NCBI GenBank assembly: GCA_011391285.1
Contig: JAABQU010000246.1
Span: 1 to 15,685 of the forward strand
Source of the DNA: Thiobacillus sp.
GTDB taxonomy: Bacteria > Pseudomonadota > Gammaproteobacteria > Burkholderiales > Thiobacillaceae
DNA length: 15,685 bases
Direction: 5' to 3'
Positions within the stretch are counted from its first letter, which is position 1. The number at the start of each line of letters is the position of its first letter. The position numbers and the translations under genes are program-made. The notes beneath the pieces are model-generated. The model did not search any database. It saw only the letters and a list, made by a program, of their open reading frames with translations, and was not told the DNA's origin. Below, piece after piece: positions 1 to 7,438 of the stretch.

Positions 1-1313
1 AGCTGGCGCGCCAGTTCGGTCATGCCGGTGTAGCCGGCGTAGCCGAATTCGCGCTCCTGGTTGATGTCGAGGAAGGGGATGCGCGCCTTCAGCGCGGTGT
101 ACATGTTGCGGCCGCCGGCGATGAGGATGTCGGCCTGGTATTCCTTGACGATGCCGATCAGCGCCTTGGGGCTGCCGTCGGTGATCATCTTGGTCTTCTC
201 GCCCATCAGTTCGCGGATGCGCGCCTTGTCTTCCTCGGTCGACTTGCTGGTGCCGGTGGCGACCACGTCCATGCCCAGATCCTGCAGCGCCGAGACGATC
301 GACCACGACTTCACGCCGCCGGTGTAGAGCAGCACGCGCTTGCCTTTGAGGCGCTGCCGCCACGGCTCCAGCGCGGCGTCGACCTTGGCCTCTTCGCGCG
401 CGATCATCGCCTCGACGCGTTCGCTCAAGGACGCGTCGCCGAGCAGGCGGGCGAATTCGCGGAAGGCGTGGCTGGTGTCGGTGACGCCGTAGAAGCTGCC
501 CTCGAAGAAGGGCACGCCGTGCGTCGATTCGAGCTTGCGCGCGACGTTGAGCAGCGCCTTGGCGCACACCACCATGCTCGCTTCGGCGCGGTGCATCGCC
601 TGCACCTGGTGGAAGCGCGCGTCGCCCGACAGCGTGCAGAGGATGCGCAGGCCGAGCTCGTCGAACAGCGGCAGCACATGCCAGAACTCGCCGGCGATGT
701 TGTACTCGCCGATCAGGTTGACGTCGTGCACGGTGATGCCGGGGCGCTGAGCTTCCGGCGGCACCGGGTCGGGGTCGCGCGTGCCGATCACGTACTTGAA
801 CATGGAGTCGCCGGCGATGCGGTTGCCGAGGTTCTTGGTGCCGTAGAAGCCGGCGCAGTCGACCGGCACCACCGGCACGCCGTAGCGTTGCGAGGCGTCC
901 TTGCACACGGCGTCGACGTCGTCGCCGACCAGCGCCGGCACGCAGGTGTTGTAGACGAACACCGCGGCCGGGTGATAGCTGTCGATGGCCTGCTTGATGG
1001 AATGGAACAGCCGCTTTTCGCTGCGGCCCATGATTACGTCCTGCTCGGTGAGGTCGGTGGTCATGCCGATCTTGTAGAGCGTGGGGCCGCTTGACCGCGT
1101 GCCGCGGTTGTCCCAGCTCGAGCCGGCGCAGGCGATCGGACCGTGCACGATGTGGGCAACGTCCGCGATTGGCAGCAGCGCGATCTGCGCGCCGTCGAAC
1201 GAACAGCCGCCGGCGGTCGCCCCCGGCTTGGGCTTGGCACAGCCGGATTTCGACTTGGTGTTGTGCTCGCAGGCCGGTTCGTTGAGTAACTCGGCAATGT
1301 CCTTGGCTTGCAT
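1..1313 (-). CDS. nifE: Nitrogenase FeMo-cofactor scaffold protein NifE (3' end truncated by window edge)
   Basis: NifE pairs with NifN to form the scaffold on which the NifB-derived precursor is matured to FeMo-cofactor in the cytoplasm. The reading frame enters at the window edge and gives 437 codons, so only a short C-terminal piece is missing from a protein usually of 450-475 aa. The N-terminus begins [15 protein letters not shown]. Cysteines fall at residues 37 (GGCSFDG), 62 (GPIACAG) and 124 ([12 protein letters not shown]), matching the three cluster-binding cysteines known for Azotobacter NifE. The last visible part contains [20 protein letters not shown], a typical NifE C-terminal block. 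The ATG at 1313 has only a weak ribosome site but is the conserved start. The gene has its own sigma-54/NifA promoter immediately upstream. nifN would be expected to follow outside the window. No frame damage was seen. Confidence 0.96.
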   Translation of the reverse strand, partial: MQAKDIAELLNEPACEHNTKSKSGCAKPKPGATAGGCSFDGAQIALLPIADVAHIVHGPIACAGSSWDNRGTRSSGPTLYKIGMTTDLTEQDVIMGRSEKRLFHSIKQAIDSYHPAAVFVYNTCVPALVGDDVDAVCKDASQRYGVPVVPVDCAGFYGTKNLGNRIAGDSMFKYVIGTRDPDPVPPEAQRPGITVHDVNLIGEYNIAGEFWHVLPLFDELGLRILCTLSGDARFHQVQAMHRAEASMVVCAKALLNVARKLESTHGVPFFEGSFYGVTDTSHAFREFARLLGDASLSERVEAMIAREEAKVDAALEPWRQRLKGKRVLLYTGGVKSWSIVSALQDLGMDVVATGTSKSTEEDKARIRELMGEKTKMITDGSPKALIGIVKEYQADILIAGGRNMYTALKARIPFLDINQEREFGYAGYTGMTELARQ

Positions 1314-1348
1314 GGCGGCTCGCTTGGAATGGGTTCTGAGCTCACTCT

Positions 1349-1364
1349 TGCAAACCGCGTGCCA
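1349..1364 (-). promoter_or_regulatory. Sigma-54 -24/-12 promoter of nifE
   Basis: On the minus strand the sequence reads TGGCACG-CGGT-TTGCA, a perfect match to the sigma-54 consensus TGGCACG-N4-TTGCA with GG and GC ten bases apart. The predicted transcription start is near 1338, about 25 nt before the nifE ATG at 1313. Confidence 0.93.
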
Positions 1365-1378
1365 AGTTTTATGCGATT

Positions 1379-1391
1379 GATCTAATTGATA
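1379..1391 (-). promoter_or_regulatory. Possible IHF site between NifA site and nifE promoter
   Basis: An AT-rich stretch reads TATCAA-TTAG-ATC on the minus strand, against the IHF consensus WATCAA-N4-TTR, with two mismatches in the last triplet. It lies where IHF would bend DNA to bring NifA to the polymerase. Its position supports it more than its sequence does. Confidence 0.35.
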
Positions 1392-1408
1392 ATTACTTGG
1401 TCTGCTCG

Positions 1409-1424
1409 TGTAGCAAACCCTACA
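1409..1424. promoter_or_regulatory. NifA upstream activator site for nifE
   Basis: The sequence TGT-AGCAAACCCT-ACA is a perfect TGT-N10-ACA NifA-binding palindrome. Its centre is about 79 bp upstream of the predicted nifE start point, within the usual range for NifA enhancers. Confidence 0.88.
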
Positions 1425-1470
1425 AGACGGCTGCGAAATGGAGGAACCGAAACGCAGCGCGCTACAAGGC

Positions 1471-2436
1471 TTATGTGCTGTAGGGCGCACGCATCCATTC
1501 CACGAGCAGTTTGGCCTCCTGCTCCCGCAAATAGCTGTAGTCCGCATCCAGGTCACTGGCCAGCACGGCGGCGATATCGCGCGGCGTCAGGCCACCCGCC
1601 ACCATGTGGAAATACCAGGCGCCTGGATAGCTGGCGGCGCGGTCGAATGCCTGCAACTGGCTGGCCGCATCCAGTCCGCGCGCCTGCGGATTCCAGTGGA
1701 ACGGTTTGAGCGCCCGCGCGTGCAGGGAGACGGGCGAGGCAGAGAGCACCGGGTTGCGATAGCGGTCCTGATGTTCGCGCAGGGCGATGATCCAGTGATC
1801 GCAGAAATGGTGTTTGCTGCGGGTCTGGCTGCCCATCCACTCGCCGAGAAAACGCGACAGCGGATGGATCTGTCCGATCGGCGCGGGCAACCGGGCGAGG
1901 ACATGGCGCATATCGGTCAGGCGGCGGAAGCGGTAATGCGGCGGCGCCACCGGGTGGGCTTCGAGTGTGGCCGGATGCAGCGGGTCGATCAGCTCCTGCA
2001 GGTCGGCGGGCGGATCGTCTTCCGGGCACAACCGCCGGTCCAGCACTTCGTGCAGTTCTTCGATCTCCAGCTGCAGAAAGTCGGCGGGCGCGGGGCCATA
2101 GGGCGCGACGAAGTAATGGGTGCGGCCGCTGTGGCGGGTGGCGAGCAGACCGGCGTCGCCATGCCGCTCGATGAAGGCATCCATGTCGCCATCGCAGTCG
2201 GCCAGTTCGGCTTCGGCCCAGGTTTCCAGATTGTCCGCTACCCGTTCACCATTGGCCCGGAGCACGCCGCCCGGCCGGTACCAGCCACCGCGACTCAACA
2301 CAAAACGGAACGGCTGGCCGGGCAGGGCGCGGCCAGCGATGTACAGCAGGCCGCTGTGATGCGGGCGCGGCGGCATGGCCTCGAGTTCGGCAACGAGCTG
2401 CTGCAATGCGTGATTGTCGATGGGGCAATCGTTCAT
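1471..2436 (-). CDS. Nif-associated protein of unknown function (321 aa)
   Basis: I do not recognise a named family. The 321-aa product is predicted to be soluble, with no signal peptide or membrane segment. It is rich in aromatic residues and histidine in its C-terminal half, for example around [16 protein letters not shown] (about residues 225-240) and [18 protein letters not shown] (near residue 280). It has few cysteines and none in a cluster pattern. The ATG at 2436 is preceded by AAGGA, and the gene begins 21 bp after the stop of the LRV Fe-S gene, so the two are almost certainly one transcript driven by the sigma-54 promoter at 3287-3302. The reading frame is intact and ends just upstream of the nifE NifA site. 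Placement between the LRV gene and nifE suggests a role in cofactor or Fe-S handling, which is inference only. Confidence 0.85.
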   Translation of the reverse strand: MNDCPIDNHALQQLVAELEAMPPRPHHSGLLYIAGRALPGQPFRFVLSRGGWYRPGGVLRANGERVADNLETWAEAELADCDGDMDAFIERHGDAGLLATRHSGRTHYFVAPYGPAPADFLQLEIEELHEVLDRRLCPEDDPPADLQELIDPLHPATLEAHPVAPPHYRFRRLTDMRHVLARLPAPIGQIHPLSRFLGEWMGSQTRSKHHFCDHWIIALREHQDRYRNPVLSASPVSLHARALKPFHWNPQARGLDAASQLQAFDRAASYPGAWYFHMVAGGLTPRDIAAVLASDLDADYSYLREQEAKLLVEWMRAPYST

Positions 2437-2457
2437 GTCGTGTCCTTGGGCTTGCCG

Positions 2458-3207
2458 CTAGTCTGGTTGATCGGGTTGAAGCGTCTCGCCGAGCCGCTGC
2501 ACTACCTGCGCCCGCACATCGCGGTCGGGATCGCCGGCCAGGGCATGAATGGCGTGGAGCGGCGCCCGCTCGACCGCGCCCAAGCGCACCCGCCAGTCCG
2601 GGTCGCCCAGCATATGCGTGGCGTCGTCGGGCAGCATGCGTGCGGCAGCGATGGCGCGCACGTCCGGGTCTGCATCGTGACGCATGCGGGACAGCGCAAA
2701 CGACGGCAGCCGGCGCGCCACTTCCTTGCGCACCTCGTCATCCGGGTCGTGCACCAGCAGCTTCAGGCTGCCATGCGGAATGCGCTGCGCCACATACTGG
2801 CGCACCAGGTAATCGGGGTCGCCGAGCATCTTGTGCAACTGCATGGCGGGCAATTTGCTGGCCACCGTGATGCGCACTTCGCGGTCGCTGTCGCCAATGA
2901 ACGCCGCCAGTTCTTCCGGCGGCAGCCGGGTGACCACGGCGCGGCGCACCGCTTCGTCGGTGTCGTAGGCGAGCGTGCGCACCGCATCAAGCGGCGCGTA
3001 GCGCGCAGCGATGGCGCGCCGTTCCCAGAACGCATCCTGCAGGCAGCCCACGGCATATTCCGGATTCATGCGCAGGAAGCGTTCGATTTGCCGCCCGCTG
3101 TGGGCGATCAGGCAGCGGTCGCCGGGCTCGCAGCGTCCGGCCACCCGCAACGTGTCGCAATGCGGACAGGCCGTGCAGTCGGCGCGCGGCGTTTCGGCGT
3201 TGCTCAT
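2458..3207 (-). CDS. 4Fe-4S leucine-rich repeat variant (LRV) protein
   Basis: The 249-aa product has an N-terminal cysteine cluster with Cys11, Cys14, Cys17, Cys26 and Cys32 (CTACPHC...RCEPGDRC). This fits the small [4Fe-4S] domain known at the front of the Azotobacter LRV protein. From about residue 63 to 240 it consists of roughly seven to eight 24-residue alpha-helical repeats with the pattern VR..VA.RLP...L..ML.D.D, including the units starting VRRAVVTRLP, VRITVASKLP, VRQYVAQRIP and VRKEVARRLP. Its biochemical role is unknown, but in Azotobacter the homologue also sits between the nifHDK and nifEN genes. The ATG at 3207 has a poor ribosome site. A GTG at 3234, in frame, would add nine residues and also lies downstream of the predicted transcript start near 3276, so the start is uncertain. 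It is followed 21 bp later by the 321-aa gene. Confidence 0.9.
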   Translation of the reverse strand: MSNAETPRADCTACPHCDTLRVAGRCEPGDRCLIAHSGRQIERFLRMNPEYAVGCLQDAFWERRAIAARYAPLDAVRTLAYDTDEAVRRAVVTRLPPEELAAFIGDSDREVRITVASKLPAMQLHKMLGDPDYLVRQYVAQRIPHGSLKLLVHDPDDEVRKEVARRLPSFALSRMRHDADPDVRAIAAARMLPDDATHMLGDPDWRVRLGAVERAPLHAIHALAGDPDRDVRAQVVQRLGETLQPDQPD

Positions 3208-3286
3208 ATAGGGAAAACGGTTGATTCCTGGCACGGTTTGGTTTCAGTCTGTGCGCGCCCCGGATGAGGCATCCCATGCAGTACTC

Positions 3287-3302
3287 CGCAAACGCCGTGC
3301 CA
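3287..3302 (-). promoter_or_regulatory. Sigma-54 -24/-12 promoter of the LRV/unknown operon
   Basis: On the minus strand the sequence reads TGGCACG-GCGT-TTGCG, essentially a perfect -24/-12 element. The predicted start is near 3276, about 69 nt before the ATG at 3207. It places the LRV and 321-aa genes under nif control. Confidence 0.92.
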
Positions 3303-3317
3303 ACTGAGGCAAGCCCG

Positions 3318-3330
3318 CATCGCCTTGATT
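3318..3330 (-). promoter_or_regulatory. Probable IHF site upstream of the LRV operon
   Basis: AATCAA-GGCG-ATG on the minus strand matches WATCAA-N4-TTR with one mismatch. It lies between the NifA site and the sigma-54 promoter, as in other NifA-driven promoters. Confidence 0.45.
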
Positions 3331-3389
3331 TTCCTGAATAAATCCTGTCTGTCACCGGGTGCCGATGACGACAAGACCAGGCCGGCGCG

Positions 3390-3405
3390 TGTCGCGAACA
3401 CTACA
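3390..3405. promoter_or_regulatory. NifA upstream activator site for the LRV operon
   Basis: TGT-CGCGAACACT-ACA is a perfect TGT-N10-ACA palindrome centred about 121 bp upstream of the predicted start at 3276. It lies in the short gap after the hemerythrin stop codon. Confidence 0.87.
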
Positions 3406-3426
3406 AACGATCTGGAGGCCGCCCCG

Positions 3427-3837
3427 TTATCCCGCCGGGTGCCCGAGATGGGCCGCCAGGGCTGCATCCATGGTCGCCATATGCAGGTCGAACCACGGTG
3501 CCAGCCCCTCTTTCACATAGGCGCGAACCAGTGCGGTGCGCCCGCGCTTGAGCGACCGATTGAGCTGCAGCAGTTCGCCCAGCACCCGGTGATGTTCGCC
3601 CTCATGCTCGGCGATGCCGGGATAACGACTGGCGCGCATCAACCCGCCTTCCTCGGCAATGTGCAGCCGCATCAGCGCCAGCAGCGCCTGGAAGCGCACA
3701 GGAAACGCATGGCTGTCGGCCTGGATCAGGCCTTCGATCAATTCGGCCAGCGCCTGGTGCGTCGCGTCCACGCCGCTCGGTTCCAGCGATGGCGGCAGCG
3801 CTTGCGCCGGCTCCGCGTGCAGGGCGGCCAGCATCAT
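3427..3837 (-). CDS. Bacteriohemerythrin (nif-associated hemerythrin domain protein)
   Basis: The 136-aa single-domain protein carries a complete set of di-iron ligands for a bacteriohemerythrin: His27, His59-x3-Glu63, His78-x3-His82 and His119-x4-Asp124. This spacing closely follows the Methylococcus-type protein, whose known function is reversible O2 binding at a non-heme di-iron site. It is cytosolic, with no signal peptide. The start is taken at the ATG at 3837, which overlaps the stop of the upstream SIR2-like gene as ATGA. The frame stays open upstream to 3909, but that part is low-complexity and Arg/Gly-rich and lies within the SIR2-like gene. A second ATG follows immediately at 3834. 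The pairing implies co-translation with the SIR2-like protein. A role in buffering or delivering O2 near nitrogenase is inference from family and context. Confidence 0.93.
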   Translation of the reverse strand: MMLAALHAEPAQALPPSLEPSGVDATHQALAELIEGLIQADSHAFPVRFQALLALMRLHIAEEGGLMRASRYPGIAEHEGEHHRVLGELLQLNRSLKRGRTALVRAYVKEGLAPWFDLHMATMDAALAAHLGHPAG

Positions 3838-4697
3838 GCCGCCTCGGCGACGCCGCCCTGCCAGGCTTCGGCCGCCGCCAGAAAATCGGCCACATCCGCG
3901 TCGATCCACTCAAACCCGCGTTTGCTCAGGAAGCGCTTTTCCTTGTCGGTGGCGTGCGGAATCAGCGCCCAGCCGGTGGGCTGGCCGGCGCCGAAGGTGA
4001 TGTCTGCGAGCACCATGCGCTCGGTGTCGCGCGTCAGGCGCAGGCCCAGCAGCAGATACTGGCGGCCCTGGCGCATGCGCTTGACGAAGGAGGGAATCGC
4101 AAAGCCGCCCATCAGCTCGGTGACGTAGTCGACGAAATCGGCGTCGGACGCGATGTAGTCGGATTCCGGCAGCGGTGTGCCCAGCGGCTTGAACAGCACC
4201 GGCAGGCTGGTGTTCACCGCTTCCTGCTCGATCGGCGTGTAGGCCGTGCCGTCGTATTGATAGATGCGAAAGCGGTAGTGGGTGCCGCCGATGCGCGCCA
4301 TGCCCACGATCAGGGTATGCGGTGTGCTGGCGTACGCCTTCTGCATCAGCGTGTCGCGGTTGGTGTCCACCACATAGGGCAGGTTTTTCCCGGCCAGCCA
4401 GGTGTGCAGCGCGGACGCGCTCCAGTCGGTGTCGCGATAGGTGGCGTCCAGCAGGCGGGTCAACGCCGAACGGCCGCGTTTCAGTTCCAGATGCATCGCC
4501 GCGCGCGAAAACTCGAACATCAGCTTCGGCGCCATCGGCTTGCCGTCGTTGATGGCCAGGATCAGGCTGTCGCTGTCGGCGGGAATGGCGCGTCCGGATT
4601 GCGGGTCGACGACGCCGGCCAATGCGCCGGGGCCGAGATAGGGGACCACCGTGCCTTCAGCCAGGCCCGTCAGGATGGGTTCGAAGCGGGATTGCAT
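3834..4697 (-). CDS. SIR2-like domain protein, nif-associated
   Basis: The 287-aa product looks like a SIR2-like (SIR2_2-type) Rossmann-fold protein. The features I rely on are PYLGPGALAG near residue 20, LPYVVDTNRDTLMQKA near residue 130 (the TN.D motif of this family), and a C-terminal block with LPVLFKPLGTPLPESDYIAS and DFVDYVTELMGG. Families with this fold bind NAD+ and many hydrolyse it, but whether this member is catalytic cannot be judged from sequence alone. The ATG at 4697 has an AAGGAG ribosome site six bases upstream. An in-frame GTG/ATG-like extension to 4760 lacks a ribosome site and would cross the candidate promoter. The stop overlaps the hemerythrin ATG. The unit sits in the middle of a nif region, not in a defence island. 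Confidence 0.8.
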   Translation of the reverse strand: MQSRFEPILTGLAEGTVVPYLGPGALAGVVDPQSGRAIPADSDSLILAINDGKPMAPKLMFEFSRAAMHLELKRGRSALTRLLDATYRDTDWSASALHTWLAGKNLPYVVDTNRDTLMQKAYASTPHTLIVGMARIGGTHYRFRIYQYDGTAYTPIEQEAVNTSLPVLFKPLGTPLPESDYIASDADFVDYVTELMGGFAIPSFVKRMRQGRQYLLLGLRLTRDTERMVLADITFGAGQPTGWALIPHATDKEKRFLSKRGFEWIDADVADFLAAAEAWQGGVAEAA

Positions 4698-4731
4698 GGA
4701 CAACTCCTTGTGTGGGCAATGCGAGGAGTTG

Positions 4732-4747
4732 TGCAAGAAGCGGGCCG
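4732..4747 (-). promoter_or_regulatory. Candidate sigma-54 promoter of the SIR2-like/hemerythrin operon
   Basis: The minus strand reads CGGCCCG-CTTC-TTGCA, two mismatches from TGGCACG-N4-TTGCA but with the invariant GG and GC ten bases apart. The predicted start is near 4721, 24 nt before the ATG at 4697. I found no TGT-N10-ACA site upstream, so NifA dependence is less certain than for nifE, nifH and the LRV operon. Confidence 0.55.
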
Positions 4748-4924
4748 CAGCGTAAGGCACGGTTTGGCGCGGGTTTGCGGCCGGTGCCGTATGTCGGGTT
4801 TATGCCAAGGGCCAAACGGCTGTCGCAAACGCCCCGACCATCATGTGGTGTGGCTTCTCGCGAGTGGAGCAGCCGCAAGAATGTTGATTATATTGATTGA
4901 CCAGGCTTGCCGCCGATCCCGCTG

Positions 4925-4960
4925 GCTTCGGGGCGGAGCGGCGAAACCCCGTTACGAAGC
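4925..4960 (+). repeat. Inverted repeat (hairpin) in leader of the DUF4399-like gene
   Basis: GCTTCG at 4925-4930 pairs with CGAAGC at 4955-4960. Inside, GGG at 4931-4933 can pair with CCC at 4948-4950, leaving a GTTA bulge. The hairpin lies 43 bp before the start codon at 5004 and could be a leader structure or an operator. Which of the two is unknown. Confidence 0.4.
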
Positions 4961-5003
4961 TGGGGCAGGCAGGCAAACAGATTTTTCCCACAGGAGATAT
5001 GTC

Positions 5004-5426
5004 ATGAACAGAACGATCCAATGCACGCTGGTGGCGGTGTCATTGCTGATGGCGGGGGCGGCTTGTGCGCGAACCCCCGCCCCGGCCGGCGCCGTGGTCT
5101 ACTTCATCACGCCCGTCAACGGCGACGTGGTGACCAGCCCCGTGACCGTGAAATTCGGGCTCAAGGGCATCGGGGTTGCGCCCGCCGGCGTCGATAACCC
5201 CGAGACCGGCCATCACCATCTGCTGATCGATGTGGCGAAGCTGCCAGCCATGGACAGTTCGGTTCCCGCTGACGCGAACCACAAGCACTTCGGTGGCGGC
5301 CAAACCGAGACGTCGGTCGAACTCGCACCGGGAGCGCACACCATGCAGTTGCTTCTGGGCGACATGAACCACATTCCGCATGAGCCGCCTATCCTCTCGG
5401 ACAAGATCACCATCACGGTGAAATAA
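5004..5426 (+). CDS. Secreted DUF4399-like protein
   Basis: The 140-aa product starts with a clear signal peptide (MNRTIQCTLVAVSLLMAGA, cleavage probably after ACA near residue 22), so it should act in the periplasm. The mature part contains VYFITPVNGDVVTSPVTVKF, then GHHHLLID, then NHKHFGGGQTE, then LGDMNHIPHEPPILSDKITI. I associate this His-rich layout with the DUF4399 family, whose function is unknown. The histidines could bind metal, but that is only inference. The ATG at 5004 is supported by AGGAG seven bases upstream. The gene is transcribed opposite to its neighbours on both sides and shows no nif promoter, so it may be a bystander in the cluster. Confidence 0.85.
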   Translation: MNRTIQCTLVAVSLLMAGAACARTPAPAGAVVYFITPVNGDVVTSPVTVKFGLKGIGVAPAGVDNPETGHHHLLIDVAKLPAMDSSVPADANHKHFGGGQTETSVELAPGAHTMQLLLGDMNHIPHEPPILSDKITITVK

Positions 5427-5438
5427 CGGGTTCCTGCA

Positions 5439-5450
5439 CCCGCTAGCGGG
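5439..5450. repeat. Short palindrome between convergent genes
   Basis: CCCGCTAGCGGG is a perfect 12-bp palindrome in the 39-bp gap between the DUF4399-like gene and draT, which converge here. It may contribute to a terminator, but no run of T follows on either strand. Confidence 0.3.
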
Positions 5451-5465
5451 CGCCGCCGAACGCGC

Positions 5466-6362
5466 TCAGCGGGTTGCAACCCCCACCTCGACCACCCCGC
5501 CGATCACCACATACTCGTCCTCGCCCTTGAGTACGCCCGGCAGCAGCCGCTGGAAGAAAAACACCTTGGGCAGCGGCACCTGCACTTCCAGAATGAAGTC
5601 GCCGAACTCGCCCGCGCGCTCGCGATTGGGGGTGAAGGAGTTGAGGCTGTTCAACAGCACCACGCGCCGGTCGCGCGACTCCTCCCGCAGCACTTCATAG
5701 TCGGCGACGCGATTGACGCCGCGGTAAAGCATGAGGTGAGTCTGCCCCGGCCGCTGGTGCGCCAGCTCATGCTGGCAATAGCTGTAGAGCAGGTCGAGCT
5801 GCGCTTCCAGCGCGTTGGCGCCGTATAGCCCACGGCTGCGCGCCTCCAGATAACGGCGATAGGTGTCGCCGGAAAAATCGCGGATGGGGCCGCCGTGATG
5901 GCGCGGCAGCAAACCGAAGCGCGATTCCACCCAGCCCTTCAGCACCGCGCCTTCCTGACCATCCGGATCGAACACCCAGCCGCGCATCAGGCGCAGATAG
6001 CTGGCGTGGGCGCGGTCATGCGCGGTCGAGCTGTAGCCCGCCTCCTCGGGATGATCGAGGCTGAAGGCGGCGGTCATGTGGGCCATGAACAGCTGCGCGC
6101 GCTGGGCGGGATCGGGCAGGGCGTCCAGCGCGGCAAACAGGCGGCGGTGCAGTTCTTCGACGCCGTCGAGCGTGAGTGGAACCGGGTGACGCTGATAGCT
6201 GAGGCTGCCCAGAATCGAGGCCGGCAGGTTGCAGCGGTTGATCGGCAGGCGCGCATGGACCGGCAAGCTGTCGGGCCTTGTCGGCACCCCTACAAAGGCC
6301 GGGCCATTGTTGCGTCCGGCACCTGTTTCTGCCCTGCGGAGAACCCATGCATTCTCTTTCAT
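5466..6362 (-). CDS. draT: NAD(+)-dinitrogen-reductase ADP-ribosyltransferase DraT
   Basis: DraT inactivates nitrogenase by moving ADP-ribose from NAD+ to an arginine of NifH when ammonium appears or energy drops. The 298-aa product carries the characteristic N-terminal block LPINRCNLPASILGSLSYQ (from residue 39). It also has the arginine-specific transferase pattern: Arg214 in LYRGVNR, the serine strand LNSLNSFT (238-244), and the acidic motif ending in Glu259 in EFGDFILEV. Its length is slightly above the roughly 275 aa of known DraT proteins, the excess lying at the N-terminus. The ATG at 6362 has a weak ribosome site. The gene diverges from nifH. The nifH NifA site lies inside its coding sequence, and the nifH IHF site overlaps its start codon. 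The usual partner draG (reactivating hydrolase) is not next to it. Confidence 0.93.
   Translation of the reverse strand: MKENAWVLRRAETGAGRNNGPAFVGVPTRPDSLPVHARLPINRCNLPASILGSLSYQRHPVPLTLDGVEELHRRLFAALDALPDPAQRAQLFMAHMTAAFSLDHPEEAGYSSTAHDRAHASYLRLMRGWVFDPDGQEGAVLKGWVESRFGLLPRHHGGPIRDFSGDTYRRYLEARSRGLYGANALEAQLDLLYSYCQHELAHQRPGQTHLMLYRGVNRVADYEVLREESRDRRVVLLNSLNSFTPNRERAGEFGDFILEVQVPLPKVFFFQRLLPGVLKGEDEYVVIGGVVEVGVATR
6279..6294. promoter_or_regulatory. NifA upstream activator site for nifH (inside draT)
   Basis: TGT-CGGCACCCCT-ACA is a perfect TGT-N10-ACA site centred about 131 bp upstream of the predicted nifH start near 6418. It lies within the first 30 codons of draT. Confidence 0.88.
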
Positions 6363-6374
6363 ATCAAATACTTA
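6362..6374 (+). promoter_or_regulatory. IHF site upstream of nifH
   Basis: TATCAA-ATAC-TTA matches the IHF consensus WATCAA-N4-TTR at every position. It sits between the NifA site and the -24/-12 promoter. It also covers the first base of the draT start codon on the other strand. Confidence 0.75.
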
Positions 6375-6391
6375 CCATCTTGCTACCGGGC

Positions 6392-6407
6392 TGGCATGGC
6401 GCTTGCG
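6392..6407 (+). promoter_or_regulatory. Sigma-54 -24/-12 promoter of nifHDK
   Basis: TGGCATG-GCGC-TTGCG matches TGGCACG-N4-TTGC with one mismatch and the correct 10-base GG-GC spacing. Transcription should start near 6418, 48 nt before the nifH ATG. Confidence 0.93.
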
Positions 6408-6411
6408 ATAA

Positions 6412-7359
<948 letters not shown>

Positions 7360-7367
7360 TACCCGGT

Positions 7368-7392
7368 CGTCATTCCGCCCGGCGGAATGACG
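7368..7392. repeat. Hairpin repeat copy 1 (nifH-nifD gap)
   Basis: Arms CGTCATTCCGCC (7368-7379) and GGCGGAATGACG (7381-7392) are perfect 12-bp complements around a single C. The hairpin begins eight bases after the nifH stop and has no following T run. It resembles copies at 8942 and 11121, sharing the core GTCAYYCCGSC and its complement. Confidence 0.75.
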
Positions 7393-7413
7393 CATTCGAA
7401 ACCTGTCACAGGC

Positions 7414-7430
7414 TGTCCACAGATTGGTGG
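7414..7430 (+). repeat. 17-bp motif upstream of nifD, shared with nifK leader
   Basis: TGTCCACAGATTGGTGG ends eight bases before the nifD ATG and provides part of its ribosome site. A copy with two differences lies before nifK at 8992-9008. Both sit 21-22 bp downstream of a hairpin repeat. Confidence 0.6.
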
Positions 7431-7438
7431 AGGCGTGC

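Larger units (their letters stand above)
4698..5003. other. Divergent intergenic region between SIR2-like and DUF4399-like genes
   Basis: This gap of about 306 bp has no credible gene. On the minus strand it carries the candidate sigma-54 promoter at 4732-4747. On the plus strand there is an AT-rich patch around 4881-4900 with TTGAT repeated at a 9-bp step (4884 and 4893), and a strong inverted repeat at 4925-4960. The ribosome site AGGAG at 4992-4996 serves the gene at 5004. No clear sigma-70 or sigma-54 promoter for the plus-strand gene was found. Confidence 0.6.

Noticed and set aside
3226..3245. Plus-strand TGGCACGG element just upstream of the LRV start
   Set aside because: There is no TTGC at the required distance and it points into a region without a plus-strand gene.
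1438..3267. Long plus-strand open frame (609 codons) opposite the LRV and 321-aa genes
   Set aside because: It is antisense to two genes that have recognisable repeats, cysteine motifs, operon spacing and a sigma-54 promoter. Its translation shows no known domain. High GC at third positions creates long antisense frames here.
4764..4783. Plus-strand sigma-54 promoter TGGCGCGGGTTTGCGG
   Set aside because: The GG and GC are nine, not ten, bases apart, a spacing that normally abolishes sigma-54 promoters, and the nearest plus-strand gene is over 200 bp away.
3789..5003. Upstream plus-strand extension of the DUF4399-like frame
   Set aside because: The open frame continues far upstream, but it runs antisense through the SIR2-like gene. 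The signal peptide and AGGAG site fix the true start at 5004.
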